A stretch of DNA of 45,581 nucleotides from an uncultured Bacilli bacterium (GCA_934168325.1 CAKPNG010000010.1:1-45581), one strand, 5' to 3'. Positions 33,344 to 43,904 are shown, counted from the first letter of the stretch. Notes: a model not told the origin generated them from the sequence alone. Made by a program: numbers and translations.

Positions 33344-36300
33344 TTAGTCTTCAATTTTAATCATAAATTCAAAATTATATTTTTTATTAGTTTTTAAACG
33401 ATATTTTTTATGAGCTGGTGCGCCCCAAGAATCATCTCCACCAACCCCTCTACTAATACTAGAAATTGTTAAATAATTAAATTTATTACCAATTAATTCT
33501 TCTACTCTATTTTTAACTTCAATTTCAAATTCATTATATGGTAAATATTTAAATTCAAATGAATCATTTAAAGCATAGAAATTTAAATTCTTTCCATTCA
33601 TTGGAATGTTTATAAATTTACTACCTAAATGATTCCCACAATCTTGAGGTATTGAATAAGGAATGAATTCTTTATCTACATTTGAATTATAATAACCAAA
33701 TTTAATACCTTTATATCGATCAATATAATTATCTTCTTTACCTAATCCTATATAGTAGAAGTCTTTAAAATCTTTTCTAATAGGAATTCTTACACCAACA
33801 ATATCTGGTGGTGGTAACATTTTATTAGTTTTATATTTAGCATTCACAATTATTTCTTTATTAGATGTAATTTTATAATCAATAATAAAATTTCTAAAGA
33901 AAATAGCATTTAGCATCTTATATTTAACTCTAACTATTACATAATCTTTTTTTTCTTCAATTACTTTTAATCCCCAAAAAGGATTGAAGAAAGGATAGAA
34001 AGAACTAGAAAAATAAAATGATGTAAAATACTTATTAATCAAATTATCATTATCTATTTTTGGTCTAAATAAAGTAGGGAAAATTGGTTCCATCATATAT
34101 TGCTTATTATCATAATAAATTGCTTCAAGTCCACCAATATTAGAAATGTTACCATTAAATATAACTTTTAAATTATCTACTTGAACTGTTAGATGAGTTA
34201 AAGATTTAAAGATTTCAATCTTATTATCACCTTTAATTTGTGGTTTATATTGACTTTTAAATAAGTCACCTTTTATAAAGTTTTGTTCAAAAGCAACTTC
34301 ATCTCCTACTTTTAGACATGAATTATCTACTTTTGAAACTGCTCTAATTCTTTCTACATAATCTATATTATCTTTATAAGAGACTTCTTTATTTATAATT
34401 ATTTTTTTAGAACTTTTTGCTAATATATTAGCTTCAAAACTTTTAGTAAATATTACTAATCCATTTTCTAAAATTTCATAAATAAACTTAAGTTTTGCAG
34501 TGTTTTTAATAAAATTATCATTGAAAATGGTTACACCGTCATTATCAAATTGGAATTTAAAAGGTTGATAATAATATTTAACTGTGGTCATTTTACTAGT
34601 TGTAGAACGATCAGCTAATAATAGTCCATTAGCACAGAAATTATTATCATTTGGATAATCATAATTATCTCCGCCATAGCACATTTTATTATTAATTCTT
34701 AATCCTTGATCTACAAAATCCCATATAAAACCTCCTTGATAATTATCAAACATATTGAATAGATTGACATATTCATCGAAATTTCCAGTTGAATTGCCCA
34801 TCGAATGAGCAAACTCAATTAATATAAATGGTTTTGTTTTATTCTTCTTTAAATACTTAATAATGTCTTTAGGCTTAGTATACATTCTAGCAATAACATC
34901 GGAAATATAAGAATATTTTAAAAAGTTAGAACAACCTTCATAAGAAATTACTCTTTGATCATTTTTTTCTTTTAAAAATTTATAACATTCTGCTAAATTT
35001 GTTCCTGCATATGCTTCATTTCCTAAGCTCCAAAAGATAATACAAGGGTGATTTTTATCCCTTTCATACATTGCTTTTACTCTGTCTAAAGTAAATTCTT
35101 TATATTTTTCATCACTACCAGGTAATACTTTATATTCAAAATTTTTATCTTTACTTCTAGAATCTCTAAGATCCCAAGTTCCATGAGTTTCGATAGAGGC
35201 TTCATCCATTACAATTAAACCTAATTCATCACATACATCATAAAAATATGGAATATTAGGATAATGACTTGTTCTTACTGCATTAAAATTATTAGCTTTC
35301 AATAATTTCAAATCTTCTTCAATTTGCTTTTTAGTTATTACTCTACCAGTATCACAATTAAATTCATGTCTATTAACACCTTTAATTAATAAACGATTAT
35401 TATTTAAATAAATTACTCCATTTCTTATTTCAATTCGCCTAAATCCAACTTTAATATTAGATTCTTCAATTACTTTCTTGCCATCTATTAATTGGATTCT
35501 TAAATTATATAAATTAGGTTCTTCATCAGACCATACATCTACATTATTAATTTTATTTTTTATATTAATAAAATCTTTATTTAATACATAGGTTGAATGA
35601 AATATAGATTTATTATTAGTTAATAAATTAACACTCAATTTAAGATTTTCTTTAATATTATTAATTTTTATATCAACATCAAATAAACCAGTTTTATAAT
35701 CTTCCATTAATATGGATTTATTATGAATATCTTTGATATGATATTTATTAATACCAATTAAATTAATATCTCTAAAAATACCAGTTAATCTAAATAAGTC
35801 TTGATCATTATACCAAGTAGCAAAACTATACTTATATAAAACTATACTAATTCTATTAGTTCCTTCTTTTATATAGTCATTAATTTTAAATTTTGATACT
35901 TCATAATTTAAATTACTAAACCCAACAAATTGACCATTTATATATAAATAAATACAAGATATAAAACCATTAAATTCGATAAAATAGTCGAGATTAGCAG
36001 ACTTAATTAAAAAATCACGCTGAAAAATAGTTACATTATTATTAGTTGGAACTTCTCCAATCTTAAGATTTTCTAAGCCTTCAAAAGGATACATCCTATT
36101 GGTATATTGAGGAATTTCAATTCCTAAACATTCCAAATTATTAGGTAATATAACTTCTTTTAAATCTGTATTATCAAAATTTTCTTCTAATAAATTTGTA
36201 TCTAAATTATCGCTATGAAAAACTTTCCATTTGCCATTTAAAGATATTCTTAAATCATTTTTATTTTCGTCTAATATCTCAAAATAAGAATTAAATTCTT

Positions 36301-36355
36301 CACCATTTTTAATAGCTACTGGATCTTTAACTAAATTTTTATCGAATTCTATCAT
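33344..36355 (-). CDS. lacZ: Beta-galactosidase, GH2 (LacZ type)
   Basis: Releases galactose from beta-galactosides such as lactose. The 1003-aa length matches E. coli LacZ. Domain order: jelly roll with TNRMYPFEG near residue 65, beta sandwich, TIM barrel beginning NRHEFNCDTGRVI near residue 330, acid/base Glu in FWSLGNEAYAG near residue 443, nucleophile Glu in LIEFAHSMGNSTG near residue 513, and a complete C-terminal small-chain domain ending in DDSWGAPAHKKYRL. There is no signal peptide, so it is cytoplasmic. Its ATG overlaps the alpha-galactosidase stop by four bases. It is the last sugar gene of the operon. Confidence 0.96.
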   Translation of the reverse strand: MIEFDKNLVKDPVAIKNGEEFNSYFEILDENKNDLRISLNGKWKVFHSDNLDTNLLEENFDNTDLKEVILPNNLECLGIEIPQYTNRMYPFEGLENLKIGEVPTNNNVTIFQRDFLIKSANLDYFIEFNGFISCIYLYINGQFVGFSNLNYEVSKFKINDYIKEGTNRISIVLYKYSFATWYNDQDLFRLTGIFRDINLIGINKYHIKDIHNKSILMEDYKTGLFDVDIKINNIKENLKLSVNLLTNNKSIFHSTYVLNKDFINIKNKINNVDVWSDEEPNLYNLRIQLIDGKKVIEESNIKVGFRRIEIRNGVIYLNNNRLLIKGVNRHEFNCDTGRVITKKQIEEDLKLLKANNFNAVRTSHYPNIPYFYDVCDELGLIVMDEASIETHGTWDLRDSRSKDKNFEYKVLPGSDEKYKEFTLDRVKAMYERDKNHPCIIFWSLGNEAYAGTNLAECYKFLKEKNDQRVISYEGCSNFLKYSYISDVIARMYTKPKDIIKYLKKNKTKPFILIEFAHSMGNSTGNFDEYVNLFNMFDNYQGGFIWDFVDQGLRINNKMCYGGDNYDYPNDNNFCANGLLLADRSTTSKMTTVKYYYQPFKFQFDNDGVTIFNDNFIKNTAKLKFIYEILENGLVIFTKSFEANILAKSSKKIIINKEVSYKDNIDYVERIRAVSKVDNSCLKVGDEVAFEQNFIKGDLFKSQYKPQIKGDNKIEIFKSLTHLTVQVDNLKVIFNGNISNIGGLEAIYYDNKQYMMEPIFPTLFRPKIDNDNLINKYFTSFYFSSSFYPFFNPFWGLKVIEEKKDYVIVRVKYKMLNAIFFRNFIIDYKITSNKEIIVNAKYKTNKMLPPPDIVGVRIPIRKDFKDFYYIGLGKEDNYIDRYKGIKFGYYNSNVDKEFIPYSIPQDCGNHLGSKFINIPMNGKNLNFYALNDSFEFKYLPYNEFEIEVKNRVEELIGNKFNYLTISSISRGVGGDDSWGAPAHKKYRLKTNKKYNFEFMIKIED

Positions 36356-38601
36356 AATAATTTTGTCCTTTTTTGTGGTTTATTTTGAACCATTGCTTTA
36401 TAAATACTAGTTTTAATTGGATCAACTTCTTTTAAAACAACTAAAACAGTTGTAAAAGCATCAAGTGGAGCACTTAAATTTATACCAACATTCATATAAA
36501 AAGAACCTTTATAAATATCATTAGTTAATGAATTAAAATAATATTTACTTTCATCAAGTCCTTTTAACTTAATAAAGCGAGATTTAGTTGTTTCTTTTCT
36601 ATAATTAAAGAAAAATAAAATAGCTTCTTTTCTATTTTCAGTAATAGCCATAAAAGAAGCGTAATTACTAATAAAAGAATCACTTAAAGAATAATAAATT
36701 CCATCATTAATTACTTGATGATGTTCTTTATATAATTTATTAAATTCTTTTATCTTATTCTTATCTTCTTCATTTAAAGTTGTAATATCAAGTTCATATC
36801 CATAAGTTCCAAAAAAAGCTAATATTGCTTTATCTTGTATTGTTCCTATTTTTCTATTAGAAACATGAGCGCCAATTGAAGATAATGGATAAAATAAATT
36901 AGTAGCATACTGTATATTAACTCTTTGAGTAATATCAGTTTCATCACTACACCAAATTTGAGGTGAGTAATATAACATTCCAAAATCAAATCGCCCACCA
37001 CCTGAAGCACAAGTTTCTAAAAGAATATCAGGATAACGTGTAATAAATCTATTTAATAAATCATATGTTCCTAATACAAATTTATGATATGTTTCAAGTT
37101 TTGAATTTTTATTTAAAGTTTCACTATATCCTTCAGTTAAAAATCTATTAAAGTCCCACTTTACATAATCAAATTTTAAATTATCAAAAATATTAGTGAG
37201 TTCATTAAAAACATAATCTCTAGCGTTTTTATTTACTAAATCTAAAACTAATTGATGTCTAAATAAAGTAGGATTTTTATATTCTTTAGGATATAAAGAA
37301 AACTCAGGATGTTCTTTAAATAAATTACTATTAGGAGAAATCATTTCTGGTTCAACCCATAAACCAATTTTCATATTTATTGAATGGCAATAATCAACAA
37401 TTTTCTTCAAATCAACTTTGTTTTCATTGACATTCCAATCTCCTAAAGATGAGGTGTCATCATTACGATTTCCAAACCATCCATCATCTATTACTACCAT
37501 TTCAATATCTAATTTTTTAGCTTGATCAATAAAGTTTATTATCTTATTAGTATCAAAATCAAAAGTACAAGCTTCCCATGAATTTAATAGAATAGGTCTA
37601 TTTCTAAATTTATCATAATTTGGAATTATTCTTTCTTTACAAAGTTTATGGAAAGTTTGAGTTATTTTATTCATCCCTAAATTAGAAAAAGTTATTAATC
37701 CAATAGGAGTTACAAAATATTCATTTGGTTCTAAATTATATTCAAAATTTTCATCATTTATGCCACAAATAATACGAGTTTGATCAATTTCATCAACATT
37801 ACTTTCGTAAGAAAAATCACCACTATACATTAAAGATAATCCAATAACTTCACCATTATCTAAATTAGCTTCTTTATTTACTAATGCAATACTTGGATTA
37901 TAATTAAAACCTCTACTACCGTGATTATCACTTATTTTTGTAATTGAATGATTTAAAGGTATTTTTTCGACTTGTCTATCATTAGACCATGTTCCATGCA
38001 TTGCAAGAATATCATAGTTATTATTATTTAAATCCAATTCAAATGAAGACAATCTTTTTAGTACAATTTTTTCATTAGAATTGTTGTAAATTTTTGAAAA
38101 CCTTGCTAAAACCTCATATTTTTCTGAAATTACATAATATAATTCTAAAATTACATCACTAAATTCATCCTTTAAAACTACTATTAATGTACTAGCTTCA
38201 TTATCTTTAAATCTTGGATGCGGTAAATCAGTAGGAAAAATAGGACCTTTCACTAATTTATAATCTTTAAAAATAAAGTTAGTAATATCAATACCATCTT
38301 CACGTTCAAATCTAGCAAAATAATTTCTTTTATCTCCTTTTCCAAAAGATGCACATTCAAATTGACTTGCAATTATAGAAAAATAATAGTCTTCATCTTG
38401 AACTTCTTTATTTAAATTAGAATCTAAAAAACTATATCTTTCCATATATCTTTCATTTGTTCTTTCTATTCCAATATCGCCTAAATAATTGCCACTATAT
38501 AAATGAATTAAATAACCTAATTTATTAATCCCTATATAGTAACTAAAACTTTTTGAATAGAGATGAAAGATCTTTCTTTTTTTAAAATATTTAATTCCCA
38601 T
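36352..38601 (-). CDS. Alpha-galactosidase, GH36
   Basis: Hydrolyses alpha-1,6-galactosyl bonds of melibiose, raffinose and stachyose. 749 aa. The catalytic barrel shows WEACTFDFD near residue 338, VVIDDGWFGNRND near residue 365, GLWVEPEMISPNSNLF near residue 407, nucleophile Asp in YVKWDFNRF near residue 480 and acid/base Asp in WCSDETD near residue 551, after the substrate-binding LETCASGGGRFD. No signal peptide is present, so sugars are imported intact. It starts one base downstream of the alpha-glucosidase stop codon and overlaps lacZ, forming a tight operon. Confidence 0.95.
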   Translation of the reverse strand: MGIKYFKKRKIFHLYSKSFSYYIGINKLGYLIHLYSGNYLGDIGIERTNERYMERYSFLDSNLNKEVQDEDYYFSIIASQFECASFGKGDKRNYFARFEREDGIDITNFIFKDYKLVKGPIFPTDLPHPRFKDNEASTLIVVLKDEFSDVILELYYVISEKYEVLARFSKIYNNSNEKIVLKRLSSFELDLNNNNYDILAMHGTWSNDRQVEKIPLNHSITKISDNHGSRGFNYNPSIALVNKEANLDNGEVIGLSLMYSGDFSYESNVDEIDQTRIICGINDENFEYNLEPNEYFVTPIGLITFSNLGMNKITQTFHKLCKERIIPNYDKFRNRPILLNSWEACTFDFDTNKIINFIDQAKKLDIEMVVIDDGWFGNRNDDTSSLGDWNVNENKVDLKKIVDYCHSINMKIGLWVEPEMISPNSNLFKEHPEFSLYPKEYKNPTLFRHQLVLDLVNKNARDYVFNELTNIFDNLKFDYVKWDFNRFLTEGYSETLNKNSKLETYHKFVLGTYDLLNRFITRYPDILLETCASGGGRFDFGMLYYSPQIWCSDETDITQRVNIQYATNLFYPLSSIGAHVSNRKIGTIQDKAILAFFGTYGYELDITTLNEEDKNKIKEFNKLYKEHHQVINDGIYYSLSDSFISNYASFMAITENRKEAILFFFNYRKETTKSRFIKLKGLDESKYYFNSLTNDIYKGSFYMNVGINLSAPLDAFTTVLVVLKEVDPIKTSIYKAMVQNKPQKRTKLL

Positions 38602-38602
38602 A

Positions 38603-40234
38603 CTAGCCTATCTTTCTAATAATTCCTTGATATGGTTTTAATTCGCCACTTAAAATATTACTTTCAGTATTAATCAAAACATTCTTATCAACAACGTCCT
38701 TATCTTTAATATTTTTAGATGATAAATTGACAATAATTAATAAAGTAGAATCCTTATATTTCCTAATAAATTTAGCAACGTTCTTATTAGATTTAATTCT
38801 TTTAAATTCACCAAACTTTAATGTTTCAGAACCATTTCTAAAAGATATCATTTTTTTATAAAAAATTAATATAGAATTAGGATCATTTAATTCATCTTTT
38901 ACATTAATACCATCTTTATAATTTTTATTAACTTTTAACCAAGTTTTAGCTCCATTATTAAAGCCAGCATTATCACTATTATCCCATTGCATTGGTGAAC
39001 GAGCATGATCTCTATTTATTGTTTCATTAATCATCTTAAAGACTTTATCTCTTGATAAATGTAATAATCTCATTGCTGTATTAATAGTTGATATACTTGC
39101 ACAATCATTTAAATCTTCATATGAATAATCTTTATAATCAGTCATTCCTATTTCTTCACCTTCGTAAATGAAGATTGTGCCTTTTAAAGATAATAGGAAT
39201 AAAGATAAAGCTTTTGCACTTTCTTTATAATATTTATCACTTCCATATCTTGATACACTTCTTCTTTGGTCATGATTTTCTAAATAAACTCCAAGCCATG
39301 GTACACTTTCTTGCCACTTAAAAATTGGTTTAATCAAATTTTTAGGTTTGAATTTCTTTTTTAAAATTGGCAAAAATTTATTTTCATCACAAAGTGAATG
39401 CTCAAATTCAAAAAACATATTTAATTCGCCATTCTTTAAGAATATATTTCCAATTTCAGGAGTAACGCTACTTGTTTCACCAACAAAAAAAGAATCATAT
39501 TTTGTAATTACTTCATCTTGAAGTCTTTTTAAAATTACATGGTTCATAGGTTGAGATTCATAATATTCTTTCCCACGACCAAATAATCTAAACTTGCCAT
39601 TCTTTAAACTAGTTTTATAAATTTGATTGATAACATCACATCTAAAGCCATAAACACCTTTTTTAAGATAAAATTCTAAAATATTTTCAACTTCTTTAAT
39701 GACTTCTTCGTTTTTATAATTTAAATCAGGTTGCTCTTTTGTAAATAGATGCATATAGTACATATCTTTTTCATTAGGAACTTTTTCCCAACAAGTTCCA
39801 CTAAATGCACTTTGCCAATTATTAGGTACTTTACCATTTTTACCTTTTTCAAAAATATAATATTTTCTATATTTAGAATTAGGATTTGATAAAGCTTCTT
39901 TAAACCATTTATGTTCATTTGACGTATGATTTATAACTAAATCCATGACAATCTTGATATCTAATTCATTAGCTTTTTTAATAAGATTATCAAAATCATT
40001 CATAGTTCCAAACATTGGATTAATTTTATAATAATCTCTAATATCATAACCATTATCGTTCATCGGAGAATCATAAATTGGAGATAACCAAATAATGCCG
40101 ATTCCAAGCGACTTTAAATAAGGAAGTTCACTAATAATTCCGTTAATATCACCAATTCCATCATTATTAGAATCTTTAAAACTTAAGGGATATATCTGAT
40201 AAATAATTCTATCTTTATAAGGAGGTATTTTCAT
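38603..40234 (-). CDS. Alpha-glucosidase, GH13 (oligo-1,6-glucosidase/sucrase-like)
   Basis: Cytoplasmic GH13 enzyme of 543 aa that removes alpha-linked glucose. Conserved regions: DLVINHTSNEHKWF near residue 98, GFRCDVIN near residue 196 with nucleophile Asp, FVGETSSV near residue 250 with acid/base Glu, and LENHDQRRSVSR near residue 318. The residue after the nucleophile is Val; in this family Val favours alpha-1,6 and Thr or Ala alpha-1,4 substrates, so isomaltose-like bonds are a good guess. In an operon with alpha-galactosidase it may also act on the sucrose part of raffinose. It overlaps the transporter gene by 20 bases. Confidence 0.92.
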   Translation of the reverse strand: MKIPPYKDRIIYQIYPLSFKDSNNDGIGDINGIISELPYLKSLGIGIIWLSPIYDSPMNDNGYDIRDYYKINPMFGTMNDFDNLIKKANELDIKIVMDLVINHTSNEHKWFKEALSNPNSKYRKYYIFEKGKNGKVPNNWQSAFSGTCWEKVPNEKDMYYMHLFTKEQPDLNYKNEEVIKEVENILEFYLKKGVYGFRCDVINQIYKTSLKNGKFRLFGRGKEYYESQPMNHVILKRLQDEVITKYDSFFVGETSSVTPEIGNIFLKNGELNMFFEFEHSLCDENKFLPILKKKFKPKNLIKPIFKWQESVPWLGVYLENHDQRRSVSRYGSDKYYKESAKALSLFLLSLKGTIFIYEGEEIGMTDYKDYSYEDLNDCASISTINTAMRLLHLSRDKVFKMINETINRDHARSPMQWDNSDNAGFNNGAKTWLKVNKNYKDGINVKDELNDPNSILIFYKKMISFRNGSETLKFGEFKRIKSNKNVAKFIRKYKDSTLLIIVNLSSKNIKDKDVVDKNVLINTESNILSGELKPYQGIIRKIG

Positions 40235-41729
40235 TTTTTCTATTTTCTATTTCTTTAACAATTCTAGAATGTTCATTTTCATCTAACTTATATTTAGTTT
40301 TTATAATAATAAAAGTTAAAATAAATAACACCAATGGCACTATACAGAAGCCAACTTGAAATACAATTCTTTGCCATAATTCAATATTTTGTGGCCCAGT
40401 TAATTTATTTGCTTCACTAATAATATAATCGCTTTGACCAACAAATTCTCTTTCTAAGTTTGCAATTTTATTTGAAATTGTAAATAAACTTGCACTTGCT
40501 AAGAATATATAAAGAATTAATTGTTGCACACTACTAGCAATTTTAGCTGTAAAAGCTCTTAATGAGAATATTGAAGATTCTCTTCTTTCATTAAATTTAT
40601 ATTCATTATAATCAATGGTATCTTGAATCATAATATATAAAATTAAACTAATAATTGTTTGCCCAAAGAATGCTATAAAAGCAAAAATACATAATATTGG
40701 GAAATATGTAGTATAACTTGGGAAGAATACATATACAAATAAGCCTACATAAGCAACAATTGTTACAATAGAACAAATTGTAAATAAATTCATTCTTTTT
40801 ATCTTCAATTTATTAACAAATAACGGATATAGTAATTGAGCAATAAAGGTAGCAGCAGCATATACAATTGTAAAATAAAATTGATATTTTCCACCAACTT
40901 CATATCCAAAATTAAAATAGAAATAATTTAGACCAGCAGCAACTAAAACGCTACTTCCAGTGTAATATAATAAAATTCCTATAATAGAAACTCTTAATTG
41001 ATCATTTTTAACTATAACAGTAAAAATATCTTTAAATTTCATCTTTTCATCGTTTTTCTCGATAACATTAGAAACTTTACGTTCTTTCATAAATATTACA
41101 AGAATTACTTGAGATAAACAGAATAAAATAGATGTTACTAAAGCAGTAACTTTATAAGTCATTTCTTGATTACCACTAGCTAGCATTGGAACAATGCCAC
41201 CAACAGCAAAAGTACCAACTGAAACAAATATCGATAATAATGTTGTTAAATTTGCTCTTACTTTTTCGTTACTTGATAAACTAGGTAAGACACTCCAGAA
41301 TGCTATATCATTCATTGTATAAGTGAAATCCCATAAAAAATAAAATAATGCAAAACAAGCTACATAGGCCCACCCAGTTGGAAGTATCCAAAACATACAG
41401 ATACATACAATTGAATTAGAAATTGCACCAATAAAAATCCAAGGACGATATTTTCCTGTTTTAAAATGGCATTTTTCAATTATAAATCCCATAATTGGAT
41501 CATTAAATCCATCCCAAATACGCAATATAATTATAATAATTGTTATTGCACTATACATTTGAACATATTCAGAAGGTGTAACGTTTCCTAATCCACAAAA
41601 TTGGACAAAAACAAGTAAAAATAAAGATACAAATTGATAAGATGCATCTCTAAAAGCGCCACTTGTTGTATAGAGCCACTTTGTAAGTTTTGGAACATCA
41701 CCTTCAAAAGTTCTGTTGGCTAAGTTCAT
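40215..41729 (-). CDS. GPH-family sugar:cation symporter (MelB-like)
   Basis: Imports a galactoside with a cation. 504 aa and twelve membrane helices. The second-helix motif IWDGFNDPIMGF with GKYRPWIFIG following matches MelB; the cation-site residues Asp, Asn and Asp (D-x-x-N-D-P) are all kept, so Na+ or H+ coupling is possible. FLWDFTYTMNDIAFWSVLPS near residue 135 is also typical. The Shine-Dalgarno is AAGGAG. It is the first gene of the operon with the GH13, GH36 and GH2 enzymes, which points to raffinose-family, melibiose or lactose-type substrates. Confidence 0.92.
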   Translation of the reverse strand: MNLANRTFEGDVPKLTKWLYTTSGAFRDASYQFVSLFLLVFVQFCGLGNVTPSEYVQMYSAITIIIIILRIWDGFNDPIMGFIIEKCHFKTGKYRPWIFIGAISNSIVCICMFWILPTGWAYVACFALFYFLWDFTYTMNDIAFWSVLPSLSSNEKVRANLTTLLSIFVSVGTFAVGGIVPMLASGNQEMTYKVTALVTSILFCLSQVILVIFMKERKVSNVIEKNDEKMKFKDIFTVIVKNDQLRVSIIGILLYYTGSSVLVAAGLNYFYFNFGYEVGGKYQFYFTIVYAAATFIAQLLYPLFVNKLKIKRMNLFTICSIVTIVAYVGLFVYVFFPSYTTYFPILCIFAFIAFFGQTIISLILYIMIQDTIDYNEYKFNERRESSIFSLRAFTAKIASSVQQLILYIFLASASLFTISNKIANLEREFVGQSDYIISEANKLTGPQNIELWQRIVFQVGFCIVPLVLFILTFIIIKTKYKLDENEHSRIVKEIENRKNENTSL

Positions 41730-41918
41730 ATTATAAACTCCTTTTTCTTTAATTATATATTATTGGCTATAAAAAAATAGTAATTTTTAAAGTTTTTTTG
41801 TAAAAAAATAAATAAATAGGCGTATGCTTTTTTTAATGATTGCATCGTACTTTTTTAATATGTTTAATCTATTATTCTTATTTATATAATTATAATAACA
41901 AAGAAAATTTATAAAAAT
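41730..41918. other. Intergenic region upstream of the sugar operon
   Basis: A+T-rich interval between htpG and the symporter gene. On the minus strand TATAAT occurs about 30 bases before the ATG, but no good -35 box is seen. GTATGC and GCATCGTAC at about 41821-41851 form an imperfect inverted repeat that could be a repressor site. No regulator gene lies next to the operon. No other feature is seen. Confidence 0.3.
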
Positions 41919-41955
41919 AAAAGAACTAGGTATTGCAAAACTAGCTCTTTTTATG
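41919..41955 (-). terminator. Terminator after htpG
   Basis: AAAAGAACTAG (41919-41929) pairs with CTAGCTCTTTT (41941-41951) with one mismatch, and T residues follow on the minus strand. It lies directly downstream of the htpG stop codon. Confidence 0.7.
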
Positions 41956-41975
41956 GGAAAGTCTACTAATCTCCA

Positions 41976-43904
41976 CTATTTTTTCGAAATTGATTTAAGA
42001 ATTATCTTATTAAGTGTCTTAGCAAAGTCTTCTTTATTTTTGACTTCATAGCCTTCTAATAACATTGCTTCATCATAAAGTAAATTTGCATAATCACTTA
42101 ATTCTTCTTTATTAGAACTTAATTCTTTAATAGCTTTAAATAAATCGTGGTCAGGATTAATTTCTAATACTTTTTTAGCTTTTACTTGATCTTCACCATT
42201 ATTAGGTAAGTCATTAATTACTTTTTCCATCTTTAGTGATAATCCTTCTTTCGTAGAAATACAAACAGGAGAATCAACTAATTTTGTAGAAAAGCTAACT
42301 TCATCAACTTTGCCTTTTAATGCTTCTTGCATGTTATCTAATAATTCTTTATTTTCACTATTTAAAGTATCAATCTTATTTTTCTCTTCATCTGATAATT
42401 CATCTTTACTTTCGCTAGAAATATTTCTAAATTCGACTTTGTCATAATCTCTAATAGCCATTAAAGTGAATTCATCAATATTATCGGTACATAATAAGAC
42501 ATTAATACCTTTCTTTTTATAAGCTTCAAGTTCAGGTAATAATTTAATTTCATCAACATTATTTCCTGTAGCATAATAAATATATTTTTGTCCTTCTTTC
42601 ATCGTATCTTTATAAGCTTTTAAAGATAAATATTTATTACTATCTTCAAGAGTCTTATAAACTAATAAGTCTGAAAGTAAATCCTTTTTAGCACCAAAAG
42701 ATGTATATAATCCAAATTTAATATAACTTCCGTAAATATCGAAGAATTTGCTATATTTTTCAAAGTCATTATCTTTTAATTCTTTCAAATTACTGATAAC
42801 TTTATTTTCAACATTATCTCTAATTTTGTTCAATTTAGCAGATTCTTGTAACATTTCTCTAGAAATATTTAAATTCAAATCACTACTATCAATTAAACCT
42901 TTAATAAATTTTAAATAATCTGGGACTAATTCTTTACATTTAGATTTAATAAATACACCTTTTGAATATAAAGTTAATCCTTTTTCATAATTTTCACTAT
43001 ATAAATCATATGGTGCATGAGATGGAATGAATACTAATCCGCTATAAGAGATTAATCCTTCAACATTTATATAAATAGATAATAAAGGATCTTCACTATC
43101 ATAGAAATTATTCTTATAAAATTCATTCATTGCTTCAGTTGTTACTTCTTTTTTACTCTTTTTCCATAAAGGAATCATAGAATTTAAAGTTTTAACAACT
43201 TTTTCTTCAGTAAATTCATCTTTAATTTCTTTACCATTTTCAACTAATTTAGGCTTCTTTTCGATTTCTAATAATTTAATAGGATAACGAATATAATCAC
43301 TATATTTTTTAACTAAATCTTCGATTTCGTAATATTCTAAATATTTTGAATAATTTTCTTCATTAGTATCATCTTTTAAATAAATAGTGATGGTAGTACC
43401 TGATTCGTCTCTATCTACTTCTTCAATTGTATAAGTAGATTCACCATCGCTAGTAAATTTATAAGCTTTATCAGAATCATATTTTTTAGTAATAACTTCT
43501 ACTTTCTTGCTTACCATGAAAGCACTATAAAAGCCAACACCAAATTGTCCAATAATATTTAAATCTTCAGCATCTTTACTTTCTTTAAATTTAGTTAAGA
43601 AATCCTTAGAACCACTTTTTGCGATAGTACCTAAATTATTAACGATATCATCGTGATTCATACCAACACCATTATCTGATATTGTTAAAGATTTATTATC
43701 TTTATCGATTGATAAATTGATAGCATATTCAGTTTTGTTTTGGTATTTTCCATCACTAGTTAAAGATATATATTTATATTTATCGATAGCATCACTTGCA
43801 TTTGAGATTAATTCTCTTAAGAAAATTTCTTTATTAGAATAAATTGAATTAATCATTAAATTTAATAATTGCTTCGATTCGGCTTCAAATTCTTTTGTTT
43901 CCAT
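41976..43904 (-). CDS. htpG: Chaperone HtpG (bacterial Hsp90)
   Basis: ATP-dependent chaperone. 642 aa from the chosen start. The nucleotide-binding domain has ELISNASDA near residue 32, DNGVGM near residue 79 and GQFGVGFYSAFMV near residue 116. The middle and C-terminal dimerisation domains are complete, without the MEEVD tail of eukaryotic Hsp90. I chose the ATG at 43904 because GGAGG lies eight bases before it; an in-frame ATG at 43925 lacks a ribosome site and falls inside the operator. Two CIRCE operators and a promoter between them indicate HrcA control. Confidence 0.97.
   Translation of the reverse strand: METKEFEAESKQLLNLMINSIYSNKEIFLRELISNASDAIDKYKYISLTSDGKYQNKTEYAINLSIDKDNKSLTISDNGVGMNHDDIVNNLGTIAKSGSKDFLTKFKESKDAEDLNIIGQFGVGFYSAFMVSKKVEVITKKYDSDKAYKFTSDGESTYTIEEVDRDESGTTITIYLKDDTNEENYSKYLEYYEIEDLVKKYSDYIRYPIKLLEIEKKPKLVENGKEIKDEFTEEKVVKTLNSMIPLWKKSKKEVTTEAMNEFYKNNFYDSEDPLLSIYINVEGLISYSGLVFIPSHAPYDLYSENYEKGLTLYSKGVFIKSKCKELVPDYLKFIKGLIDSSDLNLNISREMLQESAKLNKIRDNVENKVISNLKELKDNDFEKYSKFFDIYGSYIKFGLYTSFGAKKDLLSDLLVYKTLEDSNKYLSLKAYKDTMKEGQKYIYYATGNNVDEIKLLPELEAYKKKGINVLLCTDNIDEFTLMAIRDYDKVEFRNISSESKDELSDEEKNKIDTLNSENKELLDNMQEALKGKVDEVSFSTKLVDSPVCISTKEGLSLKMEKVINDLPNNGEDQVKAKKVLEINPDHDLFKAIKELSSNKEELSDYANLLYDEAMLLEGYEVKNKEDFAKTLNKIILKSISKK

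Noticed and set aside
39721..39918. Second minus-strand frame inside the GH13 gene
   Set aside because: Out-of-frame shadow of the alpha-glucosidase, with no start signal.
41821..41851. Possible cre (CcpA) site or LacI-type operator upstream of the sugar operon
   Set aside because: TTGCATCGTACTT departs from the cre consensus at key positions and the dyad GTATGC/GCATCGTAC is imperfect; noted only as a weak inverted repeat.
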